From NCBI GenBank assembly GCA_040882845.1, contig JBBEAM010000015.1:124001-188000 (forward strand): a stretch of 64,000 bases of DNA, written 5' to 3'. The notes under the pieces are model-generated. The model saw only the letters and a list, made by a program, of their open reading frames with translations, ran no database searches and was not told the DNA's origin. Shown piece by piece: positions 16,566 to 24,933 of this stretch. The translations under genes were made by a program, and so were the position numbers. Position 1 is the stretch's first letter, and each line of letters begins with the position of its first letter. This DNA is from JBBEAM01 sp040882845. GTDB lineage: Bacteria > Pseudomonadota > Alphaproteobacteria > Kiloniellales > DSM-21159.

Positions 16566-16652
16566 CTTCCCGCCAAGACAGACGCCCGCGCGACAATCCG
16601 CCGCGCCGCACCGGCGCTTGCCGTAGTCTCCCGGCAACTCTAGGTTCCGGCG

Positions 16653-17696
16653 ATGCACCGCCGCAGCGCCCCCGCCATCGAAACCGAAGCTCCGCACGCC
16701 CTCGCCGCCTGGGTTTTGCTCTGCGCCGCCATGGTCTTCGCGATGGCGGTGATCGGCGCCATCACCCGGTTGACGGAGTCCGGCCTGTCGATCATGGAGT
16801 GGGCGCCGGTCACCGGCGCGCTGCCACCGCTCAGCCAGGGCGAGTGGGAGCGGCTCTTCGCGCTCTACCGGCAGATTCCGGAATACCGGCTGGAGAACGC
16901 CGGCATGACCCTGACCGAGTTCAAGACGATCTTCTGGTGGGAATGGATCCACCGTTTCTGGGGCCGGCTGATCGGCGTGGTCTTCCTGCTGCCCTTCCTC
17001 TGGTTCCTGTGGCGCCGGCAGGTGCCCCAGGACCTGAAGCTTCATCTCGCCGCCGTCTTCCTGCTTGGCGCGCTGCAGGGCGCGCTCGGCTGGTTCATGG
17101 TCGCCAGCGGCTTTTCCGAACGCAGCGACGTCAGCCAGTACCGCCTCGCCGCACACCTGGCGCTGGCGCTGATCATCTACGGCTATCTCTTTTGGCTGTG
17201 GCTGCGGCTCACAGTGATGCCGGAACCCTCGGAGCACGCCGGGCGGCTGCGCGGCCCCCTCTGGGGGCTGCTGGCGCTGCTCGCCGTCACCCTGCTGTCC
17301 GGCGCCCTGGTCGCAGGCACGAATGCCGGTCTCACCTACAACTCCTTCCCGCTGATGGACGGACGGCTGATCCCCAAAGGCTATGCCCAGCTCGAGCCTT
17401 TCCTGATGAATTGGTTCGAAAACATCGCCGCGGTGCAGTTCAACCATCGCCTGCTGGCGACCTTGACCGTGACCGCGGCGCTGGCGGTTTCCGTCATCGG
17501 ACTCAACCGCGATCCGCCCGCTGCGCCCCGTTTGGGACTGATCCTGCTCGCCGCCGCGGCACTGGCGCAATGGCTGCTCGGCATTTCGGCTTTGCTGCTG
17601 GCGGTCCCGGTCTGGCTCGGCGCCGCCCACCAGGCCGGCGCGATCCTGCTTTTGACGGCGACGCTGAACTGTCTTTACCGGCTTCGCGCGGCCTAG
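16653..17696 (+). CDS. ctaA: heme A synthase (COX15/CtaA)
   Basis: Integral membrane enzyme converting heme O to heme A for aa3-type cytochrome oxidases. The 347 residues form eight hydrophobic helices in two related halves. Conserved elements of the alphaproteobacterial/mitochondrial COX15 type are visible: GAITRLTESGLSIMEWAPVTGALPP, EFKTIFWWEWIHRFWGR with the heme-ligand His, AAHLALALI, GALVAGTNAGLTYNSFPLMDG, FNHRLLA and AAHQAGA. The paired cysteines in the extracytoplasmic loops of Bacillus CtaA are absent, as expected for this class. It implies an aa3-type terminal oxidase elsewhere in the genome. Confidence 0.94.
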   Translation: MHRRSAPAIETEAPHALAAWVLLCAAMVFAMAVIGAITRLTESGLSIMEWAPVTGALPPLSQGEWERLFALYRQIPEYRLENAGMTLTEFKTIFWWEWIHRFWGRLIGVVFLLPFLWFLWRRQVPQDLKLHLAAVFLLGALQGALGWFMVASGFSERSDVSQYRLAAHLALALIIYGYLFWLWLRLTVMPEPSEHAGRLRGPLWGLLALLAVTLLSGALVAGTNAGLTYNSFPLMDGRLIPKGYAQLEPFLMNWFENIAAVQFNHRLLATLTVTAALAVSVIGLNRDPPAAPRLGLILLAAAALAQWLLGISALLLAVPVWLGAAHQAGAILLLTATLNCLYRLRAA

Positions 17697-17760
17697 ACGA
17701 AGGCGCCGCCAGGGCCTATCACTGCCGGAAATCGCCCATCCGTTGCCTGGAGAGATCGCC

Positions 17761-18270
17761 ATGAACGCCGACGACCTGCGCGCCCTGCAAAGCCCGATCA
17801 AGGACCGCTACCGCGAAGACCCCGAAGCCGCGGTGATCACCATGCACGCCGAGGGCGATCTCAGCGGCGACAACCTGGTCTGCAAGGTCGACACCGGCCG
17901 CGCCCTGGTCGAGGCCGGGCTGCACGAGGCGGCCGGCGGCAACGGCCTGACCGCCTGCTCCGGCGACATGCTGCTGGAGGCGCTGGTCGCCTGCGCCGGA
18001 GTGACGCTCAAGGCGGTGGCCACCGCGCTGGGCATTCCGCTGCGCGGCGGCCAGGTCCGCGCCGCGGGTGACCTCGATTTCCGCGGCACGCTGGGGGTGG
18101 ACAAGGCCGCCCCGGTCGGCTTTCGCGACATCCGTCTCGACTTCGAGCTCGACTGCGACGCCGACGAGGAGCAACTCGCCAGCCTGATCAAGCTGACCGA
18201 GCGCTACTGCGTGGTCTATCAGACCATCAAAAACGCTCCGCCGGTCGCCGTCGGCGTCAGCCGCGGCTAA
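17761..18270 (+). CDS. OsmC-family peroxidase-like protein
   Basis: A 169-residue OsmC/Ohr fold protein. The peroxidatic cysteine is probably in GDMLLEALVACAGVTL (central helix) and the resolving cysteine in LTERYCVVYQTI near the C-terminus, the usual two-cysteine arrangement for thiol-dependent reduction of organic peroxides. This subgroup has an N-terminal extension relative to Ohr, and its physiological substrate is not defined. The start ATG 17761 lies 64 bases after ctaA. The stop codon overlaps the stop of convergent katE in the tetranucleotide CTAA, placing two peroxide-defence genes tail to tail. Confidence 0.85.
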   Translation: MNADDLRALQSPIKDRYREDPEAAVITMHAEGDLSGDNLVCKVDTGRALVEAGLHEAAGGNGLTACSGDMLLEALVACAGVTLKAVATALGIPLRGGQVRAAGDLDFRGTLGVDKAAPVGFRDIRLDFELDCDADEEQLASLIKLTERYCVVYQTIKNAPPVAVGVSRG

Positions 18271-20384
18271 CCCTGTAGAGCCGCTTCCCGCTCCCAGAAG
18301 CGCAGCTTGCGGCAGCTCTCGACGAAGGCGTGGGCGTCCTTAGCCGCCGCGAGCTCTATGCAGCCCGCATCCAGCTCGGATGCCAGCCCCACCTTTTCGA
18401 ACAGCGGCAGGGCATCCTTGGCATAGGCGATGAACTTGCAGTGGGCGAAGGCGTCGCTGACGAAGTCCTTGGCGTCGGGATTCCCGGCGAGCTGTTTGGC
18501 GCCTTGCTCGGTCGTCAGCACGGCCACGGCGTCGTAGAGTACCGCGGGACCGCCGCCGAGCTTCTCGTCGCCCTCAATCCAGGTGCCGTCGCTGGCCTCG
18601 ACCCCGCCGACTTCCGGCGTGACGAACTCGATCACAGCGCCTTCGGCTTCCAGCGCCTTCTTGAGCGCCTTGACCCGCGCGAAGTCGACGCCCTCGGTCA
18701 CCAGCGCGCCGAGCTTGCGGCCCTTGAAGCTGTCGGGACCGTTGAGCAGGATCGAGAGTTTCGGTGACTTCTTCAGGTCCTGCTTGACCGGCAGCGCCGC
18801 CTGCGCCGGCTTCGGCATCTTCTTCAGACCGAGTCCATCGGCGACCTTTTTCGCCAGTGCCTTATCGACATTCAGCAGATGGGCGACCATCCGGGCGCGG
18901 ATCTCCGGCCTATCCACCTTGCTGAGCTCGAAGGTGAAGGCGGCGGCGATATGGCCCTGCTCGACCTCGCTCTGGCTGAGGTAGAACTGCCGCGCCTGGC
19001 TGTAGTGGTCGGCGAAGGTTTCCGAGCGCACCCGGGCCTTCTCGCCTTCCAGTTCCTCGGGATAGGAGGTGAAGCCCTGTTCCGGCGCCTCGCGCGGGCC
19101 GCCTTCCTCGCCGCCCCAGGAGTTCGGCTCGTAGTTGGCCCGGCCTTTCGGGTTGTGCATCGCCATATGGCCGTCCTGCTGGAAATGGTGGAAAGGACAG
19201 CGCGGGGCGTTGACCGGCAGATGGGTGAAGTTGGTGCTGCCAAGACGCTTCAGCTGGGTATCGAGGTAGGAGAAGTTCCGGCCCTGCAGCAGCGGATCGT
19301 TGGTGAAGTCGATGCCCGGCACGATGTTGCCGGTCTGGAAGGCGACCTGCTCGGTCTCGGCGAAGAAGTTGTCGACCACGCGGTCGAGCACCAGCCGGCC
19401 GACGATGCGCACCGGCACCTCCTCCTCCGGGATGATCTTGGTCGCGTCGAGCACGTCGAAGTCGAACTTCTCGGCGAAGGCCTCGTCGAAGAGCTGCAGC
19501 CCTAGCTCCCACTCCGGATAGTCGCCCTGCTGGATCGAATTCCAGAGGTCGCGGCGGTGGTAGTCGGGATCGGCGCCGTTCAGCTTGACCGCCTCGTTCC
19601 AGACCACCGACTGCAGGCCCTGCTTCGGCTTCCAGTGGAACTTGACGAAGGTCGACTTACCCTTGGCATTGACCATGCGGAAGGTGTGGACGCCGAAACC
19701 CTCCATGAAGCGCAGGGAGCGAGGGATCGTCCGGTCGGACATGATCCACAGCGCCATGTTCATGGATTCCGGCGTCAGGGAGATGAAATCCCAGAAGTTG
19801 TCGTGCGCCGTCTGCGCCTGGGGAAAGCCGCGGTCGGGCTCCGGCTTGGCGGCGTGGATCAGGTCGGGGAACTTGATCGCATCCTGGATGAAGAAAACCG
19901 GGATGTTGTTGCCGACGAGATCCCAGTTGCCTTGCTTGGTGTAGAGCTTCACGGCGAAGCCGCGCACGTCGCGCGCCAGATCCGGCGAGCCCTTGCTGCC
20001 GGCGACGGTGGAGAAGCGCACGAAGGCCTCGGTCTTCTCCCCGGGGCGCTGGAAGAGATCGGCGCTGGTGATATCCGACAGGGACTCGTAGGTCTCGAAA
20101 TAGCCGTGCGCGCCCATGCCGCGGGCATGCACCACCCGCTCGGGGATGCGCTCATGGTCGAAGTGGAAAATCTTTTCCCGGAAGTGCTGATCCTCCAGCA
20201 GCGTGCCGCCGCGCGGGCCCGCCTTCAGGGAATTCTGGTCATCGGCAACCGGGGTGCCCTGCTGCGTCGTCAGCACGGGAACCTCGCCGCCGGCCGTCTG
20301 GTGGGTCTCGCCGCCGCTGCCGCGCAGTATCTTCTGGTCCGCCAGGCTGGCCGGTTTCGCCTTCTTGCTCCGCTGCTGTGCCAT
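18267..20384 (-). CDS. katE: large-subunit monofunctional catalase (HPII type)
   Basis: Heme catalase dismutating hydrogen peroxide in the cytosol. At 705 residues it is the large clade 2 type with a C-terminal flavodoxin/class I amidotransferase-like domain (about 545-690, starting SPKLSILLNGPDSFKGRKLGALV). The catalytic His86 lies in ERVVHARGMGAHGYF, the distal Asn in DLVGNNIPVFF (159-160) and the heme-ligand Tyr373 in FSYLDTQ. The start ATG 20384 leads into a Lys-rich flexible N-terminus common in this clade. About 295 bases separate it from the upstream ABC genes; they hold the promoter region and an AT-rich patch near 20641-20660 (GGGATAATATTACCC). No convincing OxyR site was seen. HPII enzymes are usually stationary-phase or general-stress controlled. 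Confidence 0.95.
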   Translation of the reverse strand: MAQQRSKKAKPASLADQKILRGSGGETHQTAGGEVPVLTTQQGTPVADDQNSLKAGPRGGTLLEDQHFREKIFHFDHERIPERVVHARGMGAHGYFETYESLSDITSADLFQRPGEKTEAFVRFSTVAGSKGSPDLARDVRGFAVKLYTKQGNWDLVGNNIPVFFIQDAIKFPDLIHAAKPEPDRGFPQAQTAHDNFWDFISLTPESMNMALWIMSDRTIPRSLRFMEGFGVHTFRMVNAKGKSTFVKFHWKPKQGLQSVVWNEAVKLNGADPDYHRRDLWNSIQQGDYPEWELGLQLFDEAFAEKFDFDVLDATKIIPEEEVPVRIVGRLVLDRVVDNFFAETEQVAFQTGNIVPGIDFTNDPLLQGRNFSYLDTQLKRLGSTNFTHLPVNAPRCPFHHFQQDGHMAMHNPKGRANYEPNSWGGEEGGPREAPEQGFTSYPEELEGEKARVRSETFADHYSQARQFYLSQSEVEQGHIAAAFTFELSKVDRPEIRARMVAHLLNVDKALAKKVADGLGLKKMPKPAQAALPVKQDLKKSPKLSILLNGPDSFKGRKLGALVTEGVDFARVKALKKALEAEGAVIEFVTPEVGGVEASDGTWIEGDEKLGGGPAVLYDAVAVLTTEQGAKQLAGNPDAKDFVSDAFAHCKFIAYAKDALPLFEKVGLASELDAGCIELAAAKDAHAFVESCRKLRFWEREAALQG

Positions 20385-20679
20385 GAGATCTCTCGCTCCG
20401 CTGGGGTTTCGCTCGGATCGCGGCCTGGCGCGCGTTTGCGGCCGGCCGCCTTCCTAAAGGTAAGACACCTGCGAAGCACGAAAGGTTCCAGGGAATCGCC
20501 TATCGGCATGTTTTCGTGACACCCTTGAGGCGCCATGGGGAGATAAGAAATCACAGACAGACAAACGGGCGCGCGCTGATTGCTCATCGGGAGGGAAGTT
20601 CGCTGTAAGAGGCCGCGACCGCCGTCAGCGCTCGCCAATTCTACGGGATAATATTACCCGCAATTACCCAGATTGGCAG

Positions 20680-21420
20680 TTAAGCGGCCTGTTCGGCGTC
20701 CAGATTGAGGGCCTCGAGAATCTCCTCCTTGACCGCCTGGAATTCCACGGCGGTGCGCTTGCGCGGCCGCGGCAGGGCGACGTCCAAGGTCTTGTGGATG
20801 CGCCCCGGCTGGCCGCGCATGGCGACCACGCGGTCGCTCAGCGCCACTGCCTCCTCGATGTCGTGGGTGACGAAGAGCATGGTGAAGCGCGCCTCCTCCC
20901 AGAGCTCCAGCAGATGGTTCTGCAAAGAGATGCGGATGAAGGAATCGAGGGCGCTGAAGGGCTCGTCGAGCAGCAGGATCGAGGGTCGGCGCACCAGTGC
21001 CCGGGCGATGGCGACCCGCTGCGCCATGCCGCCGGAAAGCTCGCGCGGCAGCGCCTTGGCGAAATCCGCCAGACCGACCCGCTCCAGCACCTCGGCGATT
21101 CGCGTTTCCTGCTCGCGCCGCGGATAGTCGTCGAGCGCCAGGCGGATGTTCTCGGTGACGTTCAGCCAGGGCATCAGCCTCGGCTCCTGAAACACGATGC
21201 CGATCTCCGAGCGCGGAGCGGTGACCCGGGTGCCGTCGATCAGGACCTCGCCGCCGCTGGGACGGTCGAGTCCGGCGACGATCCGCAGCAGAGTGGACTT
21301 GCCGCAGCCGCTGGTGCCGACCAGGCCGACGATCTGGGACTCGGCAACCGCAAGGTCGACGCGGTCGAGGGCGATGGTGCCGCCGTCGAAGCGGCGGTGG
21401 AGCTGGGAAATCTCAAGCAT
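20680..21420 (-). CDS. SsuB/TauB-type ABC transporter ATPase
   Basis: ATP-binding subunit of the importer encoded by this and the next two genes. Walker A is GTSGCGKSTLL, the Q loop FQEPRLMPWL (characteristic of the nitrate/sulfonate/taurine class), the signature LSGGMAQRVAIARAL, Walker B ILLLDEPFSALD and the switch His in VTHDIEEAV. Length is normal at 246 residues from ATG 21420; an upstream in-frame start at 21435 is possible. It overlaps the end of the permease gene, so translation is coupled. Transcription is expected to start at the SAM-II-controlled promoter near 23596. Confidence 0.9.
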   Translation of the reverse strand: MLEISQLHRRFDGGTIALDRVDLAVAESQIVGLVGTSGCGKSTLLRIVAGLDRPSGGEVLIDGTRVTAPRSEIGIVFQEPRLMPWLNVTENIRLALDDYPRREQETRIAEVLERVGLADFAKALPRELSGGMAQRVAIARALVRRPSILLLDEPFSALDSFIRISLQNHLLELWEEARFTMLFVTHDIEEAVALSDRVVAMRGQPGRIHKTLDVALPRPRKRTAVEFQAVKEEILEALNLDAEQAA

Positions 21421-22309
21421 TCTTCCTGCCTCCACTCATTCCCGCGAAGTCGTCCTGCCAGGACAGCACCCGGCGCGAGACGGCAGTGATTCCGGTGTCG
21501 CTGGCCTGCCCGAGGATCGCAAAGAGGATCAGGCTGGCGATGATCAGGGCCGGCTGACCGGTCATCTGACCGTCGATCATCAGGAAACCGAGTCCCTCGC
21601 TGGCGCCCATCAGCTCGGCGGCGATCACGAACATCCAGCCCAGCGCGAGACCCGCCCGCAGGCCAACGAAGTAGGAGGGCAGGGTCGCCGGCAGCAGGAT
21701 CCGCCGCACCAGCTTGAGCCGCGAGAGGTTGTAGGACTTGCCGACCTCGACCAGCTTGCGGTCGACGCCCTGAATCCCGGTCATCAGGTTGAGATAGACC
21801 GGGAAGAATACCCCGACGGCGATCAGCGTGACTTTGGAGGTCTCGAAGATGCCGAACCAGAGGATGAACAGCGGCACCCAGGCGAGCGAGGGCACGGACT
21901 TCAGCGCCTGCAGGGTCGGGTCGAGAAGTTCGCGGGCCGCCTTGGAGTAGCCGGTCAGGGCACCGAGCAGCGTCGCGGCGGCGGCCCCGGCAAGGAAGCC
22001 GAAGGCGACGCGGGTCACGGTGACGCCGATATGCGTCGACAGCTCGCCGGAATTCCACAGTCCGACGATCTTTGCCAGCACCACGGAAGGCGAAGGAAGC
22101 AGGTTGGGCGGAAAGATGCCGCTGCGCGAGAAAATCTCCCAGATCAGCACCAGTCCGAGGGGCAGCAACAACGCCTTGGCCGCCCGCGTCAGCCAGGACG
22201 ATGAGCTCAGCAGGTCGAGCGGGCCACGGGCGGCGGCCTTCGCCGCCGCCCGCAGATCCTGGCCGCCCCGGGAGTCCCCGGCGCGGCTCAAGGCGTCGTT
22301 CAGGCTCAT
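21413..22309 (-). CDS. SsuC/TauC-type ABC transporter permease
   Basis: Inner-membrane permease of 298 residues with about six helices, beginning after a 45-residue cytosolic N-terminus. The EAA-type cytoplasmic loop is visible in VGKSYNLSRLKLVRRILLPATLPSYFVGLRAGLALGW, and the segment SVPSLAWVPLFILWFG is diagnostic for the aliphatic sulfonate/taurine/nitrate permease family. It sits between the binding-protein gene (its start abuts that gene's stop at 22310) and the ATPase gene. One permease gene implies a homodimer in the complex. Confidence 0.9.
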   Translation of the reverse strand: MSLNDALSRAGDSRGGQDLRAAAKAAARGPLDLLSSSSWLTRAAKALLLPLGLVLIWEIFSRSGIFPPNLLPSPSVVLAKIVGLWNSGELSTHIGVTVTRVAFGFLAGAAAATLLGALTGYSKAARELLDPTLQALKSVPSLAWVPLFILWFGIFETSKVTLIAVGVFFPVYLNLMTGIQGVDRKLVEVGKSYNLSRLKLVRRILLPATLPSYFVGLRAGLALGWMFVIAAELMGASEGLGFLMIDGQMTGQPALIIASLILFAILGQASDTGITAVSRRVLSWQDDFAGMSGGRKNA

Positions 22310-23344
22310 CTACTCGGCCGCCTTTTGGGCCTGCTGCCGGCGCTGGACGCTCTCGATGTAGGAGGTATCGATCAGGTCATCCAGCTCCGCCCCGACCGAG
22401 ACGTCCTGGTTGAGCAGTCCGATGTCCTGCAGGATTTGGCCGGCGGCGAGCAGCGACTCGCGGTGCTCCGCGCCGATCACCGGGTTGCTCAGATCGGTGC
22501 GCTCGCCGAGCTGCTTGGCAGCGACCTCCTGGGAGACCTTGGTGTAGTCCTGCAGGTACTGGTTCAGCTCCTCGGGGTGATCCAGGGCGTAGAGACGGCC
22601 GCGCTCGTAGACCGCGAGCACGCGCTCGACGATCTCCGGATGCTCGGCGGCGAAAGCCTCGCGCACGTTGAGAATGCCGTAGGTGTTGAGGTCGGGGGCG
22701 CGGAAGAACAGCTCCGCCCCGCTTTCCAGCTCGGCCTTCGCCATGTGCGGGTCGAGACCGGCCCAGGCGTCGACCTGCCCGGAATCCAGCGCCCGGAAGC
22801 CGTCGGGATGCTGCAGCAGCACCACCTTGATGTCCTTTTCGGTGAGGCCGACGCTGTCCAGCGCCCGCAGCAGGAAGATGTGCGGATCGGTGCCGCGGGT
22901 CACCGCGACGCGCTTGCCCTCGAGATCCTCGATCTTGGCGATGCCGGTATCGGGGCGGGTCACCAGGGCGGTCCACTCCGGCTTGGAATAGACGTAGATC
23001 GACTTGATCGGATTGCCGTTGGCCTTGCCCAGCAGGGCGGCGGCCCCGGCGGTCGAGCCGAAGTCGATGCTGCTGCCGTTGAGGAACTCGAGCGCCTTGT
23101 TGCTGCCGAGCGACAGCACCCAGTCGATCTCGATGTCCTCGCCTTCGAACTCCTCCTCGACCCAGCCCTTTTCCTTCAGCAGGAGGGCAACCGGGTTGTA
23201 GTAGGCGTAGTCGATACCGATGCGCTCGAGATCGTCGGCCGCGCTGGCCGTGCCGCCCAAAGCGGCGGCGCCCACGGCAAAGCCGAGAGCGAGAGACAGG
23301 GTCTTCAGACCCGGGATTCCCTTGGGGGACTTGAAGGTAGACAT
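22310..23344 (-). CDS. ABC transporter substrate-binding protein (SsuA/TauA type)
   Basis: Periplasmic binding protein of 344 residues. A signal peptide (basic start with MSTFKSPKGIPGLK, hydrophobic core, GGTASA) precedes the SsuA-like fold: IGIDYAYYNPVALLLKEKGW, then SNKALEFLNGSSIDFGSTAGAAALLGKANG and the later VDAWAGLDPHMAKAE. In this family the ligand is usually an aliphatic sulfonate, taurine or related compound. Control by a SAM-sensing leader points to sulfur or methionine supply, which fits. ATG 23344 was chosen because a GGAGAA site lies just upstream and the signal peptide begins there; the frame is open to 23479 but that part is the leader RNA. Confidence 0.88.
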   Translation of the reverse strand: MSTFKSPKGIPGLKTLSLALGFAVGAAALGGTASAADDLERIGIDYAYYNPVALLLKEKGWVEEEFEGEDIEIDWVLSLGSNKALEFLNGSSIDFGSTAGAAALLGKANGNPIKSIYVYSKPEWTALVTRPDTGIAKIEDLEGKRVAVTRGTDPHIFLLRALDSVGLTEKDIKVVLLQHPDGFRALDSGQVDAWAGLDPHMAKAELESGAELFFRAPDLNTYGILNVREAFAAEHPEIVERVLAVYERGRLYALDHPEELNQYLQDYTKVSQEVAAKQLGERTDLSNPVIGAEHRESLLAAGQILQDIGLLNQDVSVGAELDDLIDTSYIESVQRRQQAQKAAE

Positions 23345-23460
23345 CAAACTTTCTCCATCTCTGCCGGTGTCTGAGATCGCCTCAGGGCAACCGGCGGGTT
23401 GCGCAACAGAGGCTCTCGAACCGGAGAGGGAGAAGTCTGAACTCGATTGTGGAGGGGAAA

Positions 23461-23499
23461 TAAAAAAGCCCGTCTCCACCTTCGAGTGGGACGGACTTC
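23461..23499 (-). terminator. intrinsic terminator downstream of the SAM-II aptamer
   Basis: On the minus strand AAGTCCGTC and GACGGGCTT form a 9-bp stem (one G-U pair), with an inner CCAC/GTGG stem, followed directly by TTTTTTA. It lies about 12 bases after the aptamer and about 115 bases before the binding-protein ATG. This suits a leader whose readthrough is set by ligand binding. Which ligand state favours termination is inferred: the known logic for SAM-II is OFF at high SAM. Confidence 0.75.
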
Positions 23500-23510
23500 G
23501 TACCCACCCG

Positions 23511-23562
23511 CTTTAGCAGAATTTTTAAAGCGCCCGCAAGCTGAGCCTCAAATCGGCGCTGG
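23511..23562 (-). ncRNA. SAM-II riboswitch (metA-type aptamer)
   Basis: S-adenosylmethionine-binding pseudoknot of the class found mainly in alphaproteobacteria. On the minus strand AGCGCC (23560-23555) pairs perfectly with GGCGCT (about 23534-23529). The conserved GATTTG follows the 5' strand (23554-23549), TTAAAA follows the 3' strand, and the conserved GCTAAAG ends the element (23517-23511). These landmarks occur in the known order and spacing. I could not verify the second pseudoknot helix by eye. It begins right at the expected transcription start of the SsuABC-type operon and is followed by an intrinsic terminator. Confidence 0.82.
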
Positions 23563-23567
23563 GCAGA

Positions 23568-23596
23568 ACGCTACCGGGACGGCGCCACAGCGTCAA
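23568..23596 (-). promoter_or_regulatory. candidate sigma70 promoter of the SAM-II-controlled ABC operon
   Basis: On the minus strand TTGACG (23596-23591), a 17-base spacer, then TAGCGT (23573-23568). The -35 is strong and the -10 weak. Transcription would begin around 23561, exactly where the aptamer starts, which is the main support. The rest of the 383-base gap between the binding-protein gene and the MFS gene (23345-23727) holds the aptamer, the terminator, the operon leader and the MFS upstream region, with no further gene seen. Confidence 0.5.
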
Positions 23597-23727
23597 CCGG
23601 AAATTTTATGGGGCAGCTGCGCGCGAATTCTCGCCTTCCTTGTGACTTCGGCGACAGACTGCTGTGCCCGATCTAAAATCGCCAAAACCGCCAGGCTGAG
23701 GTTTGCTTTCCCGATGGGTGAAGAAGA

Positions 23728-24921
23728 GTGACTCCGCGCCGCGCCATCCTCTGCCTCGCACTGGGCGAGACCATCGTCTGGGCCGGCCTGTATTATCTCT
23801 TTCCTGCCCTGCTGCCACGCTGGGAAGCCTTCGAGGGCTGGCCGAAAACCACCCTGACCGCCGCCTTCGCCGGCGCAGTGATCATGTCGGCGGTCTTCTC
23901 CCCGCTGGCCGGGCGCCTGATCGACCGCGGCTACGGCCCGCAGACCATCGCCGGCGCCGCCGTGCTCGGCGCCGTCCTGGTCGCCCTGCTGCCGCTCGCC
24001 GCCTCGCCCTGGATGTTCGCGGCGATCTGGCTCGGCATCGGCGTGGCCATGAGCGCCTGCCTCTACGAACCCTGCTTCTCGCTGATCACCCGCACCCGAG
24101 GCAAGGAGGCGCGCCGGGGCATCACCCTGGTCACCCTGGTGGCGGGCTTCGCGGGGACCCTCTCCTTCCCGGTCAACCATGCCGTCTCCGAGGCGGTGAA
24201 CTGGCAGGCCGCGACCCTTACCTTCGCGGTTCTGATCGCCGGCGTGGCCGCGCCGCTGCTGTGGTTCGGCTCCAGGGCGCTGGAACGGCAGTGGCAGGAA
24301 GGCGCCGACGCCGCGGCCAGCGCTGCCGCGGTGGAGCGGAAACACGCGCGGCCCGCCGGCTACATTCTGCGCCATCCCGCTTTCTGGTTCCTGGCCCTGG
24401 GTTTCGCGCTGCTCGCCGTCAACCACGGCATGGTGCTCAACCATCTGCTGCCGATCCTGCACGACCGCGGCACCCACCCGGATACCGCGGTGCTCGCCGC
24501 CTCGATGATCGGGCCGATGCAGGTGGCCGGGCGCCTGGCGATGATGGCGGCGGAGCGCCATGTCTCGAGCCGGGGCATCACCACGGCCTGCTTCCTGGCG
24601 GTGATCGTGGCGACGCTCTGCCTGGTCGGGGCGGCCGCGGTTCCCGGCCTGCTGGTCGCCTTCGTCATCCTGCAGGGCAGCGGCTACGGCGTCACCAGCA
24701 TCATGAAGCCGGTGGCGATCCGCGAGATCCTCGGCGACCGCGACTTCGGCGTGGTCAACGGCGCCATGGCGGTGCCCTACCTGATCGGCTTCGCCCTGGC
24801 GCCCTTCTTCGGCTCGCTGCTGTGGGAACTCGGCGGCTACGAGTTCGCCCTGCTGGTGGTCGCCGGCCTCAGCACGCTGGGCTTGATCGGCTATCGCCTG
24901 GCCGCGCGCCGGGCGGTCTAG
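23728..24921 (+). CDS. major facilitator superfamily transporter
   Basis: A 397-residue inner-membrane protein with about twelve hydrophobic helices in two halves joined by a charged loop near 190-205. The loop between helices 2 and 3 has the MFS pattern SPLAGRLIDRGYG. The sequence GETIVWAGLYYLFPALLPRWE at the start resembles a subgroup of Pseudomonas- and Rhizobium-type MFS proteins of unknown substrate. The start is GTG 23728, preceded by GAAGAAGA. It is divergent from the SAM-II-controlled importer; no direct functional link can be shown. Confidence 0.82.
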   Translation: MTPRRAILCLALGETIVWAGLYYLFPALLPRWEAFEGWPKTTLTAAFAGAVIMSAVFSPLAGRLIDRGYGPQTIAGAAVLGAVLVALLPLAASPWMFAAIWLGIGVAMSACLYEPCFSLITRTRGKEARRGITLVTLVAGFAGTLSFPVNHAVSEAVNWQAATLTFAVLIAGVAAPLLWFGSRALERQWQEGADAAASAAAVERKHARPAGYILRHPAFWFLALGFALLAVNHGMVLNHLLPILHDRGTHPDTAVLAASMIGPMQVAGRLAMMAAERHVSSRGITTACFLAVIVATLCLVGAAAVPGLLVAFVILQGSGYGVTSIMKPVAIREILGDRDFGVVNGAMAVPYLIGFALAPFFGSLLWELGGYEFALLVVAGLSTLGLIGYRLAARRAV

Positions 24922-24933
24922 CCTATTGCCTGA

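Noticed and set aside
20457..20489. GGAACC followed about 18 bases later by GTCTTA upstream of katE as an EcfG-type promoter
   Set aside because: The -35 fits, but no GTT lies at 16-17 bases, and the spacing to GTCTTA is too long. Catalases are often EcfG targets, so the site was tempting but not supported.
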